Part shown: positions 44,891 through 56,531 of the stretch, one piece after another
Layout of the letters: every line of letters begins with the position of its first letter
How positions within the stretch are numbered: position 1 is the first letter of the stretch
Source of the DNA: Mytilus californianus
Lineage: Eukaryota; Mollusca; Bivalvia; Mytilida; Mytilidae
DNA length: 64,000 bases
Direction: 5' to 3'
Assembly: GCF_021869535.1 (NCBI RefSeq)
Contig: NW_026262712.1
Coordinates: 111,349,640 to 111,413,639, forward strand
Notes under the pieces: generated by a model
The model's input: only the letters and a program-made list of their open reading frames with translations
Told to the model about the DNA's origin: nothing
Database searches by the model: none
Position numbers and translations under genes: made by a program

Positions 44891-45665
44891 TATGATCGAT
44901 TGTTTTACGTTTCGTAGAATTGCAATCAAAGCGATCGATAAAATGTTTGATGTAAGATAAAACACACCCCAAGACCATGGAAACGACGACTCCGACACTA
45001 TAGTTTGTCCTTCCTCCTGTACTTATACTTTCCTCATCAGTACTACCCTCAGTGATTCGGTATCCGACTCTTCATTCCACTGGTCTTTGTGTATGTTCTA
45101 TTTAACATCGGCAATGTTTTGTATATTATGGGCGAACGAATGGTTCCAAATGAACTATCCTTTGTCGATTGTAAACCTATCATGCCACACTCTAGTCTGT
45201 CTGAAAAGTTGTTCGAGCTGTGTGTGTTTGACCTCAGCCCAGGTAAATAAATTACATTTTGAATCTATGCGCTTGTGTTTTGTACTTCGTGTCAAACCTC
45301 TCTCTTAGTATTACTACGTCTTGATAGTAATTGCAGGTGGTATTCCGGCTATACATTGTGCGGCTAGGTCTTGAATTTGATTTTGAAAATACGCAAACTT
45401 TTGTATGTTTGTTCATGTTTGTTTGACATGTATTTATCATTGATACGCATCTCAGAACAATTGCTTGTTTAGTAGTTGATATTAAAATATGGGTGTATTA
45501 TGTACTTTTAATAATCTAAAACCTACCGATTTTCGTCTTCTATCACAACTTTCATATTTTTCACAGTAGTCACCTCTAAAATGTTACTGTCAAGTTGCTT
45601 AAGAATGTCCCGTTTCTTCTCCAATGTTATACGTAAAATTTCGCGTTAGGTTGTTAATTTTTGCA
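44890..45665. other. Unassigned stretch
   Basis: Open frames at 45,087-45,308 and on the minus strand are short and motif-free. CAGCCCAGGTAAAT near 45,235 looks like a splice donor but no exon chain could be built. Confidence 0.4.
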
Positions 45666-45669
45666 ACTT

Positions 45670-45943
45670 TTGTTCTGTTGTGGAAATTAATTTGGCTAAA
45701 AAAGAAAAAGACCAGCAGACAAATAATAGTACACAAAACACAAGATAGAAAACTAAAGACTAATCAACACGAACCACACCAAAAACTGGGGGTGATCGTA
45801 GGTGCTCCGGAAAACTCATTAGTGACGATCGACACTAAAATCAAAACAGTTCTAAGACCAAAACAAATTCGAATTCTAAGAGCATTAAAAACTGAAAATT
45901 TCAAACTATTGTGCCAAATATGCTATAAATGTAGGAAGAAAAC
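45670..45943 (-). repeat. Reverse-transcriptase element tail, minus orientation, truncated by the palindrome
   Basis: AGACAAATAATAGTACACAAAACAC, GAACCACACCAAAAACTGGGGG and GGTGCTCCGGAAAACTCATTAG belong to the tail family. It ends exactly where the left palindrome arm starts. Confidence 0.65.
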
Positions 45944-46139
45944 TCATTTCGGCATAATACTGAATTCGCAAAACATAATAAAACAAATATTGTATTACGT
46001 GGATACAAATTTTAACTTATCTTTATTAATTTATTATTGATGCATAACATAAGTGTAGGTTAAATTAGCTTTATTTTATTGGAGGGGGCATTCAGTTTTT
46101 TTTTTTTACCCTTGTCCGTCTGTACGTCCGTCCGTCCGT

Positions 46140-46620
46140 ACGTCCCGAAGTTGGTTTCCATTCTCTAACTTAAGTTTGCCTCAACCAAATGTTAAGAAAC
46201 TTAAACACAATGCTAATTACCACAAAACACAGATCAAGTTAGAATGTTTGTGGCGTCACTTTAACCGATCTAGAGTTTTGCCCCTTTACAATTGGAAGAA
46301 TTGCTGATTTTTTCGTTTCCGTTCTCTTACTTTAGTTTGCCTCAAACAAATGTTATGAAACTTATACACAATGCTAAATACAACAAAACCTCGATCAAGT
46401 TTGAATTTTAGTGGCGTCATTCTACCTATTTTAGAGCTATGCCCCTTTACAAATGAAAAAAAATGTGATTTTTTTGTTTTCATTCTTTAACTTGAGTTTA
46501 AATTACCTAAACCAAATGTTATGTAACTTTTACACAATTCATATTACCACAAAACTCGGATTAAGTACAAATTTAGGAAGTATCACTTTTACTGTTCCTC
46601 AGTTATGTCATTTAATAAAT
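46140..46620 (-). repeat. ~160-bp tandem repeat in the left arm (about 3 units)
   Basis: GTTATGAAACTTATACACAATGC-type landmarks fall at 46191, 46352 and 46518. The right arm carries the same repeat at 62,000-62,640. Confidence 0.85.
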
Positions 46621-47680
46621 TTATATGATATGCAAGCGGGGGCATCATCTATGTCCCATGGACACATTACCCATTTATTAAAATCTTTCAAGTAACAGAT
46701 CGAAAACTCAGGGTTAGAATTTATAGAACAGACAAGGGGTAGTGGCAAATATTTCATGTATATTTTGAACACAGAGAAGATTGCCCCGGCACCCTTTGCC
46801 AAAAAAAAACCTTCTTTTTCTTCTATGCGCCCGCCTTTAGACTCTGTGTTTTGAATTGTAGTTTCACTTTCCATATTCGGTATTTATTCTTATGTAAGCT
46901 CAACGTGGCAAAAATCACGTGATGCAGGAATTTAGTATCTTGGAGTTCGGCCATTTTTTACATTTCGGGCGGGGACGCCAAGCAGACAACATGCATGTGT
47001 ATAACGGCACTGTAGACTTTCTTATTAAAAAAGAAAGTTGCCGGTCCGTCACATTAATAGATCGGTTAGAAAGCAAGGTTTTAATTCAAATTAGCCCGAA
47101 AAGCTTAATTCGAGGGTTGAAAATTGAGAGCACAAAAAAAGGGGGGTGTTCCTCAGGGAAACTTTTTATCTGATGAACTCTACATTTGAAAGGTTTATTT
47201 TTTTTTCTATCTAATTAGAACAGAGAAAAAAAATGTAAGTCAACTTGTGAATGGTCTTTCTTCCTTTCTCCCATGCCAGGTAATCCTCGCTAAAAATTCC
47301 GGTGGACCTCCTACGGCAACAATTAGTAGCTGAAGATTTGATTTCATTCAACAAATTAATTTATGACCTGAATGTACGTGTCGCTTAGAACACGGTCATA
47401 TACCAAATGGTCAATATTAATCATCCATGTTATTTGCTCATGGGATGTTTGCAAACTTTCAACGGAGGCAATTTCATGACAAAATTGAACTATACTGGCT
47501 GCAAAAAGCGAATAATTATTTTACTTTTTCTCTTTCATTAATGATTGAACAAAAAATCATACTTTAGATTTTTTATGAAATCTCGTAGCTAGTACCCCTT
47601 TAATTAATCTGTTAATTAAAGTATTCATTTTGTCATAATAATTAAATTGAATAAAAAATCAGTAATGTAACAAAACAAAA

Positions 47681-48798
47681 CTAGAGGCTCCAAGGAGCCT
47701 GTGTTGCTCACTTGATATCTTTATAAACAATTGATACATGAAATTATGCAACTGTTATACTTTTGCTTTAGTTTCAGAAGACTTTTGTAAAAAATTACCA
47801 AAAATTTATGAAAAATAGTTAAAAATTTACTTTAAAGGGCAATAATTCCTTATAGGGTCAATTGACCATTTTGGTCATTTTGACCTATTTGTAGATCTTA
47901 CTTTGCTAAACATTATTGCTGTTTACAGTTTATTTCTATCTATAATAATATTCAAGATAATAACCAAAAACTGCAAAATTTCAGTAAAATTACCAATTCA
48001 GGGGCAGCAACCAAACAACAGTTTGTTTCATCTAAAAATTTCAGGACAGATAGATCTTAACCTGATTAACATATTTTACCCATTGTCCAATTTGCTCTAA
48101 ATGCTTTAGTTTCAGCGATATAAGCCAGAAACTGCATTTTACCCCTCTGTTCTCTTTTTGGCCATGTCGGCCATGTTGGTTGGCAGGCGGGATCATCGGA
48201 CATATTTTTTAAACTACATACCCTAATGATGATTGTAACTAAGTTTGATTGTATTTGTCTCAGTAGTTTCAGAGGAGAAGATTTTTGTAAGATTACAAAA
48301 ATTTGCAAAAATTTATTAAAAACTAACTTTAACGGGCAATAACTCCTTGATGGGTCAATTGATCATTTTGGTCATATGACTTATTTGTAGATATTACTTT
48401 GCTGAACATTATTGCTGTTTAAAGTTTATCTCTATCTATAATAGTTTTCAAGATAACAACCAAAAACTGCAAAATTTCCTTAAAATTACTAATTCAGGGG
48501 CAGCAACCCAACAACGGGTTGTCTGATACGTCTAAAATTTCAGGACAAATAGATCTTGACCTGATGAACCTTTTTTTTAGACATGGCGGCCATCTTGGTA
48601 GACGAGCTGGGTCATTGAACACATTTTTTAAACTAGATATCCCAATAATGATTGTGGCCAAGTTTAGTTGAATTTGGCCCAGTAGTTATAGAGGAGAAGA
48701 TCTTTGTAAAAGTTAACAGACGACGACGGACGACGACGCTACGGACGACGGACGCCAAGTGATGAGAAAAGCTCACTTGGCCCTTTGGGCCAGATGAG
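47681..48798 (+). mobile_element. About 1.1-kb dispersed element inserted in the left palindrome arm
   Basis: It runs from CTAGAGGCTCCAAGGAGCCTG to CTTGGCCCTTTGGGCCAGATGAGCT. The right arm (near 59,795-59,810) reads straight through the site, so both ends are defined to within an A-run. Inside, a ~480-base block occurs twice (about 47,790-48,170 and 48,270-48,650), with AAGGGCAATAATTCCTTATAGGG/AACGGGCAATAACTCCTTGATGGG. Near the end is a GACGACGG-rich stretch. No ORF with known motifs; non-autonomous. Confidence 0.75.
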
Positions 48799-49165
48799 CT
48801 AAAAAGAGAATCTATCAAGACATTACAAAAAATATTTTCTCATACAGCTTTCAAACAACAGAAATAACAAGCATTCTGTGAGTATTGCATGGCAATATAA
48901 TAGTCCCCTACCAGTTAAAAACTTGATCTTTAAACTACATTGTATATAACAAATATCAAGTCAATATCTTCAAACACAACGAAAAAGTGCGGAAATTATT
49001 TAAGTGATTTTCTGTCCAAGGGCCATAACTCTGCACAAAATCATCCGACCGGAACAAAATTCAAACTTGATCTGTAACTTGTCATGATAAAACAATACAC
49101 CAAATATCAAAATAATATCTTGAAGCATGAAGAAAAAAAGAGTTGAACACTGAAAGTGATGTGCT

Positions 49166-49170
49166 AGACT

Positions 49171-49229
<59 letters not shown>

Positions 49230-49230
49230 G
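49166..49230. repeat. (CAGA)n microsatellite
   Basis: About 14 CAGA units. The right arm has the shorter (CTGT)n counterpart at 59,403-59,446. Confidence 0.95.
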
Positions 49231-50660
49231 GAGTGCAAACCTAAAGTCCCAAAAATACTTTGGAACAACACTAGTACTCAACTGTTGATATAGACGTCTC
49301 TTCATGTACGGACCTGGGGCGGGTTTTATTGGTGTCTTTTGTATATCTCCAGAATATCTTCTGGTGAATAGTCCAAAAATAATGAATCTGGACCTCTTCA
49401 GGATATATTCTGATGAAGAAGTCACAAAACAAAAATACAATTTGCCGTCGAATATAATAGCACAATTTTTTTTTATGTTGGATTACATAAACGAAATTTA
49501 CGATAATTTATTAGAAAATTTAGTTACGTCAGTTCATTTGGTAGACATTCAATTTACTTTCATAGTGTTCTCTGTTTTTAGCATTGATGTAATTATAGTA
49601 TCAGTGTAAAGACAAAAAATTGTTTGGAAGAAATCGGTGTGCACGTGACATTTTTCTGTATGCTTTTTTAACTTAATTAAGCTAAACAAATACGACTTAA
49701 AGCTCAGCCTATTTATCTTTTTCAAATAATATGAAACTATACAAAAATTTATCAATATTTTACTGGTATATTTATGACCGAAAAGGACATCTGTTCTTTA
49801 GAAATTGTATAAAAGATATCGCAGAGTTCTCAAAATTGGTCCTTGAGGAAAAATCTACTGGTCAAATCCTTCGGTCCACCACTCTTCCAGAACTTAATCG
49901 TACAAATGTATATGTTTTCAAGGTACAAGTATACAAGGTAATGGCGTTTTTCAGAATGTTTATGACTAAATCCGTTTATTGTGTAATGATTGACAGAGGC
50001 GGATTTAGGGGGCGGGGTGCCCAACCCCGTTTTGTGGTAAAAATTAGAATGGGTTTGTCATATATCGTTAGGCCGTTAGTTTATTTCGTTTTAATTGTTT
50101 CACATTTTTTATGTCGGGGCCTTTGATAACTGATTAACTGTATGGGTATTTGTCATTTTTGAAGGCCGCACGGTTGGTTATAATTGCTAACACTACTTTA
50201 TTGAACTCCGGTTGATAGTTGCCTAATTGGCAATCATACCACATCTCCTTACTTGTTTTTAAATTCTATACATGACTTTTAATTTCGCGTCTTGTCTAAA
50301 CATGTATGAAATATTAGTCGCTGGACGTTAAAAACAAGCAACCAACAATCAATCAATTTAAACTCGTGTTAAATACGGAGAAAATCATTTGATTTTTTTA
50401 GGAAAAAGAGGGGCAAGCAGGAGGATTTTGAATATGAATATGGTGGCCAGGTAAGAGCTGTAAAAAATAGGCATGCTTAGCGACAAGTTAAAAATGTGAA
50501 CTACTTTGATTTAATTCGTAACTTTTTACCTTAAAGAATCCTGGTCCTGAGTAGATTTTGAAGTTGTCGTCGGCAAAAGATTAAAACCGTTCTCATTGTT
50601 TGCCTCCGTTGTCGTAAATTTCATCATGGAACACTTTCTCCACAATCAGGGGTTCATTAA

Positions 50661-50839
50661 GCGCCAGTGTATTGTATTGATTACATGTATTGATTTGTTT
50701 TATCTCCCTTACTCCATGTGTCATATACATGTATGATTATTGATGGGTTATTTCCCTTTATTGTTTACCGCCTCACGATCATTATTAAATGTGCCTTTCT
50801 AACGATCACATGTGTTATAGTTTTCTCTGCTTTCTGGCG
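50661..50839 (+). repeat. 5' LTR
   Basis: It starts GCGCCAGTGTATTG and ends CTGCTTTCTGGCG; the CGCCAG/CTGGCG ends are inverted. The next bases TGGCGGCAGCGGTTTAAG are the likely primer-binding region. Confidence 0.85.
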
Positions 50840-50993
50840 TGGCGGCAGCGGTTTAAGAAACCCACACCTCAAATAACTCAAGAATTTGAACATTATTCCA
50901 CTCTAGAAGTAAAAGGTGAGCAGGAAAATTTGTCATTTATTTTGACTAACACGACACCATTTTCTATTGTTGGACTGAACTGATCTTTACAAA

Positions 50994-51965
50994 ATGGCAG
51001 GCACACGTGCTCCAAAACAATGGTCACTCTCAAAAGTTGAAACAATAACATCGTTTGAAGCGTGGAGACAAAACTTACAATATACCTTGTCTCTTGATCA
51101 AAACTTCGCAGCGTTCCTTGTAGATGGATTTACATGGCTGAAGAAAACCAACGCCAATCCTTTGCGTGGCATTGCTCACGATGGCGAGGAGGTTGCCGAA
51201 GCTAACCGACGAACAGCAGATCAAAAGTGCACACATTTGGACCTTATACTTGGTCAAATAGCAAACTACTGTCCGATTATTTCAAGAAACACTATTGTAA
51301 TTAAAAATTCGACATCAATTAATTTTATTTGGCAGTCAATACGTCTACACTACGGATTTCAGTCTACTGGTGAACACTTTCTTGATTTTAATAGCATCTT
51401 TTTGGAACCAAATGAGCGTCCTGATGACTTATTTCAGCGATTGGCTAGTTTTATTGAAGACAATTTGCTTCGTGCCGGTGGCAATATTCATCACCACGGA
51501 GAAGTACCTGAAGCCGACGAAGAACTATAGCCTTCTTTGGAAAACCTGATTGTACTTACTTGGTTAAGACTTATTAATCGTGACTTACCCAACCTAGTGA
51601 AGCAGCGATATGGAACTGATTTACGGTCAAAAACATTAGCTTCTTTGAAACCTGAAATTTCACAGCCACTTGATAGTTTACTTGACGAAATTCATTCAGC
51701 CACTGATGCCAAGGTTTTACGGGCGTCAATAAAAGACAAACATTTTCACAGAAGTACAAAGAAGACAGGTAGTATAAGAACTGGTCGTCAAATAAAGTGT
51801 TGTGTTTTATGTAAGCAAGCAGGTCGTCCGTCCCAACATTTTTTAAGTACTTGTAAATATTTACCTGATGAAGACAAACAATATATGTCCAGAGTTAGGC
51901 AATCTTATTGTACAGAAGTAGGTGATAGTGAGTCTGAGGACAATGTTGATAACGAACAAGACTAG
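50994..51965 (+). pseudogene. Gypsy-type gag with one in-frame TAG
   Basis: The frame opens [20 protein letters not shown] and has a capsid-like region ([20 protein letters not shown]) up to residue 178, where a TAG (51,528-51,530) falls in DEEL-TAG-PSLENL. The same frame continues without a break to 51,965. It ends in a zinc-knuckle-like [18 protein letters not shown], with spacing C-x2-C-x8-H-x4-C instead of the usual x4 before His, then an acidic tail. The TAG may be a mutation or a read-through site. Gag would form the retroelement particle and bind its RNA. Confidence 0.72.
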
Positions 51966-51984
51966 TCTCATTTTTAAATGATAA

Positions 51985-52914
51985 TATAGGTCCTAGTAAG
52001 CTTAGAGTTGTATCTGCTTTAAGACGGGTGAGCACTAAACAGTCCCCTTACTTTAAGGCATTTTATAAACATTTCCCGCTTGAGCTAACACTAGATACGG
52101 GTGCTGAGGTGAGTATGATAAAAGCTTCTTCCGCGGATTTTACATCGGCGTAACAATCAAGAAAAGCAACCATTCCGCTCTACAAGCTGACGGCGTTACC
52201 TCGTTAAATATAGTTGGTGAATGTCATTTCACACTTTCGAGAGACGGAATCGAGTTACAGTTAGAGGCCCTAGTAGTGAACGACTTGGACGTTGATATAC
52301 TCGCCGGTATCCCTTTCATGTCATTGAACGACATCGCGATTTTCCCTAGCAAACATAAAATCGTCATACGCGACAAGGTAACTGTTATGTATGGTAGCCC
52401 AAACGAGGAACTTAATTCTAGTAATACTCGCGTACGTAGAACACATGCCTTTCTTATCCGGGCTCCATCAGCAAATTCAGTAGTTTGGCCAGGATGTTAC
52501 GGCGAATACGACATCCCATCGGAAATAGAATCGGATTGCATTCTCGCGATCGAGCCTCACACTGACGCTTCTCGTACGAAAGATTGGCCCAGTCCGCAAA
52601 TTGTTCAGTCAGTCGCAGGCAAAATACGCATCGTGAATAACACGTCAGGACCGCAATTCATACAACGAAATGAACATTTCTGTCGAGTACGACTTACGAC
52701 TACCGTAGACAACGCACCAGAGGCTCCCGACAATATCCGTGACCTAAAAACAATACACTACATAGACACAACATATACTTCCCACTTTTTCAAACAAGTC
52801 TCTGTTGACCCAGATAATTTACTTGGTCCAGATCTCCAAACCAAGTTTAATGAACTTCTGCGAAAGTTCAGTGAAGTTATTAGTCCTAATTTTGAAGGTA
52901 TAATGGGGCAATAG
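51985..52914 (+). pseudogene. Gypsy-type protease and following linker
   Basis: LELTLDTGAEVSMIK (about 52,078-52,125) is an aspartic protease active site (DTG). A frameshift near 52,145 moves to a frame with KKSNHSALQADGVTSLNIVG, LDVDILAGIPFM (the hydrophobic-GIPFM end typical of this protease) and a linker reaching 52,914. It would release the Gag and Pol domains from the polyprotein. Confidence 0.7.
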
Positions 52915-54429
52915 GTCCCTTTGAAGCATCTGTTAATATGGGTCCTGTCCAGCCTCCTCAAAGGAAAGGCAGAATGCCACAGTATTCAAAAAATAATTTG
53001 GTAGAACTCCAAAACAAATTTAACGAATTGGAAAGTAAAAGAGTGTTCCGTAAACCCGAAGACGTCGGAATTTCAGTCGAGTATATTAATCCTTCATTTC
53101 TTGTCAAAAAAGCTTCCGGTGGTTTCCGACTTGTAACGGCATTTTCCGATGTTGGCAGATATAGTAAGCAGCAACCCTCTCTTATGCCCGTCGTGAATTC
53201 CACACTCCGTACGATCGCACAGTGGAAATATATAATCAAGTCTGATCTTACAAGCGCATTTTACCAAATCCCCCCTGGCAAAAGATTCGATGAAGTATTG
53301 TGGAGTCGCGACCCCTTATCGTGGAGTTCGCGTATATACACGTTGTGCGATGGGAATGCCTGGTTCCGAAACGGCTCTTGAAGAATTAATGTGTCGTATT
53401 GTGGGGGATTTCTTACAAAAGTGTTGCGTAGCTAAATTGGCAGATGACTTATTTTGTGGCGGTAATACCCCGGAGGAGCTTTTATACAATTGGGAATGCG
53501 TTGTTCAGTCGCTACAAAAATCAGGAATATGTCTATCACCTAGCAAAACTGTTATTTGCCCAAAATCGATAACAATCCTAGGTTGGATTTGGTCACAGGG
53601 TTCAATTTCCGCTAGCACACACAGAGTAGCAACACTAGCCTCGTGTCCCGTACCAGACACTGTGCGGGGTCTTCGATCATTTATCGGTGCTTACAAGATG
53701 CTAAGTCGCGTTATACCGAATTGTTCCAACTTAATAGCTCCATTAGAAGAGAAAATAAGTGGTATGAAATCAGCTGACAAAATTATTTGGTCCGACATGC
53801 TAAGAGAACATTTCGAGTTTGCCCAAAAGTCTCTGAGCTCCCGTAAAGCCATCACGCTACCTAAATGCAGTGATCAACTGTGGATAGTCACAGACGGATC
53901 TGTCACTAAACGCGGAGCGACCCTATACTTAAACCGTGACGGTAAAGTGTCCTTAGCAGGATTTTTCAGTGCTAAGTTGCGTAAACATCAGGTATTGTGG
54001 CTACCGTGTGAAATCGAAGCGCTTTACATTGCCGCTAGTGTCAAACATTTCAGTCCCTTTATTATTCAGTCAAAACTGCAAGCTAATGTGTTGACAGACA
54101 GTAAACCATGCGTACAGGGCTTTAAAAAACTATGTCGTGGTGAATTTTCGGCCAGTCCGCGTGTCACATCGTTTCTTTCCGTTGTAAGCCGATACCAGGT
54201 CAGCGTCAATCATTTATCTGGTCGTGCAAATATTCCATCCGACTTTGCAAGCAGAAACGCACCCGTATGTACAGAGCCTAATTGTCAGGTTTGTTGTTTT
54301 TGGGAATGCGTTGTTCAGTCGCTACAAAAATCAGGAATATGTCTATCACCTAGCAAAACTGTTATTTGCCCAAAATCGATAACAATCCTTTTATATCGCG
54401 TACCGAAGATTCTGTCGTACGAGCCGTAA
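52915..54429 (+). pseudogene. Gypsy-type reverse transcriptase and RNase H
   Basis: RT begins near 52,920 in another frame ([52 protein letters not shown]). The frame shifts near 53,290, then [20 protein letters not shown] and [11 protein letters not shown] follow; the catalytic box is LADD where most retroelements have Y-x-[11 protein letters not shown] and [19 protein letters not shown] are thumb/connection. RNase H has [23 protein letters not shown] and [10 protein letters not shown] with its acidic residues kept. At 54,300 a 90-base copy of the RT itself is pasted in and leads to a stop at 54,429. Confidence 0.8.
54300..54389 (+). repeat. 90-bp duplicate of the element's own RT sequence
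   Basis: 54,300-54,389 is identical to 53,490-53,579, at an offset of 810. It lies just after the [11 protein letters not shown] cysteine cluster, where bridging would otherwise continue into the integrase leader. Flanking T-runs give microhomology. Confidence 0.92.
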
Positions 54430-55983
54430 GCATTCAAGATGTTCTCAATGACGAATTTCGCCTACCTTTCACCACCAGGTCGGCCTGGATTGATATTCAA
54501 TCATAATGCCCTGATCTTAGGCGTACTCACGCTCATCTAAAACAAGGCACTCTGCCCTCCAAAAAAACTGACAAACATCGAAGACGTCAAACGTTACCTG
54601 AATGTTGCATCAATCGCCAAAGATGGTTTGTTAGTTGTTCGGCGTTGTGATCCCCTTGCTCCACCCAACGAATTGATCATTGTTCCACATAGCGTTCTTG
54701 ACGGACTCGTCACCGCTCTACATATTAAGTTGGACCATCCGTCAAAACACCAATTAAACCTTGTCTTAAAACGTCGCTTTTACGCTTTAGATATGCCAAA
54801 GGCGGCCGAACAGGCTAGTGACTCCTGTCACACATGCGCGTCTTTAAAACGGTTCCCTTAGAGCCTCGTCGAGCAGTCTTCAGAAGACCCATCGGACTTG
54901 GTTGGCATATCTTACGTGGCCGACGTTCTTAAGCGCAACCGTCAACTCATCCTGGTCGTCAGAGAAACTGTAACTTCGTACACTAGTACGTGCTTTATCA
55001 AAAACGAAAAACTGGGTAGCTTGCGAGATGGGCTAATACACTTGTTGATACCTTTAAAGCCTTTAAACGGTCCCAGTGTTGTCGTTCGTGTTGACCCGGC
55101 CCCGGGTTTTCGCCCTTTATGTGACGATTCCTTTTTAAAGAAGCTCAACATATCAATTAAAATTGGCCGTGTCAAAAATCAGAACAAACATCCAGTTGCC
55201 GATAAAGCCATCGCTGAGCTTGAAGACGAGTTACTTCGTGAGGAACACTATAATTCTCCTCTATCTGAAAATACACTAGTTATTGCTACCACGAGACTTA
55301 TATCAAGCCTTCGCCAGCGTGGATTGTCCTCCCGCGAACTATGGACTCGAAGAAGTCAGTTTACTCATGAACAATTGCCAATTTCTGACATGAACCTTAT
55401 TCGCGCACAACACGAGGCCCGAAATAAAAATCACGGATTTAGCGAAATTTCTAATTGTAGTCGACCCGGTCGTCCGATCCCTGATATTTCTATAGGGGAT
55501 TTGGTTTACCTTTATACCGACAGGTCAAAGACCCAATCGAGAGATCGGTACCTTGTTGTAGCGCGTGATGGTGAATGGTGTTTCATCAAAAAATTTTCAG
55601 GCAATCAGCTCCGCGCCTCGTCCTACAAAGTAAAACTTTCGGAATGTTATAAAGTTTTAAACACTATAAGTGTCCACCGAAATCCAAGATATTCTCAGAA
55701 CGAATACAATCAGGAGTCTAATTGTGATGACTATGATGAAGATAGCCTTCCTGGGCCTATCTGTGACCTACCACCAGCTCGCGCGGAGCCCCCGCCTATT
55801 CTTATTTGCGAAAATATCGACGATGTTGAAAATTTGGACGAGCCGACTGGGCAACCTGATAATAGTCTCGAACGTGACTTGACACAAAGTAAGTCAAGCA
55901 ATGAACAAGATAATAAACGCGTTCTCCGAAAGCGCTCCGAATTGAAAACGCCAGCGCGGTTTAAAGATTTCATTGCCTTTTAA
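54430..55983 (+). pseudogene. Gypsy-type integrase
   Basis: After the pasted segment the frame resumes with [18 protein letters not shown] block from 54,628 holds LVVRRCDPLAP and an HHCC zinc domain (LHIKLDHPSKHQ...DSCHTCASLK), ending at a TAG (54,859-54,861). From 54,898 a 361-codon frame carries the core: YVADVLKRNRQLILVVRET (first D), VVRVDPAPGF (second D) and NKHPVADKAIAELEDEL, where the third catalytic residue would normally be Glu and Asp stands here. GDLVYLYTDRSKTQSRDRYL is a GPY/F-like C-terminal module. It would insert the cDNA copy. Confidence 0.78.
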
Positions 55984-56352
55984 ATTTAATGCTCACTCGT
56001 CCTTAGGTTGGTAACTTAGAGATACGTCATATTTCTTTCTGTATTTTATTTACTGCTCATTTTATGTTTATTACAATGTGTATGCACAGTACTTTTTGTT
56101 TAATTACTTATACACTATATATATACATTCATGTGATTGCATTCGATGAAGATATAGAAAAGACTTTAAAGGAGAAAAGAAATGTCAGAATTATTTTGTT
56201 TCTTATTGATAGTTATGTGTTTAGTTTATGCATATTGATCACATTTATTTTCATATATGTTCTTACGATAACAGAGATTATTAGTTAACAATTGTGAGGA
56301 TATAAGATGTAAAGAGAGAGAGAGAGAGAGACTTTAAAGGAGAAAAGAAGTT

Positions 56353-56531
56353 GCGCCAGTGTATTGTATTGATTACATGTATTGATTTGTATTATCTCCC
56401 TTACTCCATGTGTCATATACATGTATGATTATTGATGGGCTATTTCCCTTTATTGTTTACCGCCCCACGATCATTATTAAATGTGCCTTTCTAACGATCA
56501 CATGTGTAATAGTTTTCTCTGCTTACTGGCG
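56353..56531 (+). repeat. 3' LTR
   Basis: It differs from the 5' LTR at five of 179 positions. It is preceded by the purine run AAAGGAGAAAAGAAG (about 56,336-56,350) and a (GA)n run. Confidence 0.85.

Larger units (their letters stand above)
45944..50499 (+). repeat. Left arm of a giant palindrome
   Basis: Read forward, it matches the reverse complement of 57,738-62,837 from TCATTTCGGCATAATACTG to GGCATGCTTAGCGACAA. Identity is about 90 % by eye, interrupted by large indels. It includes a ~160-bp tandem repeat, a (CAGA)n microsatellite, a dispersed repeat and a 1.1-kb insertion that the right arm lacks. Confidence 0.88.
50661..56531 (+). mobile_element. Ty3/gypsy-type LTR retrotransposon, 5871 bp, in the palindrome centre
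   Basis: Two direct repeats (50,661-50,839 and 56,353-56,531) bracket gag, protease, RT, RNase H and integrase in gypsy order on the + strand. A purine run (AAAGGAGAAAAGAAG) directly precedes the 3' LTR. LTRs differ at 5 of 179 positions, so the insertion is fairly young, yet the reading frame is broken by stops, frameshifts and a templated insertion. A clear target duplication was not found. Confidence 0.85.
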
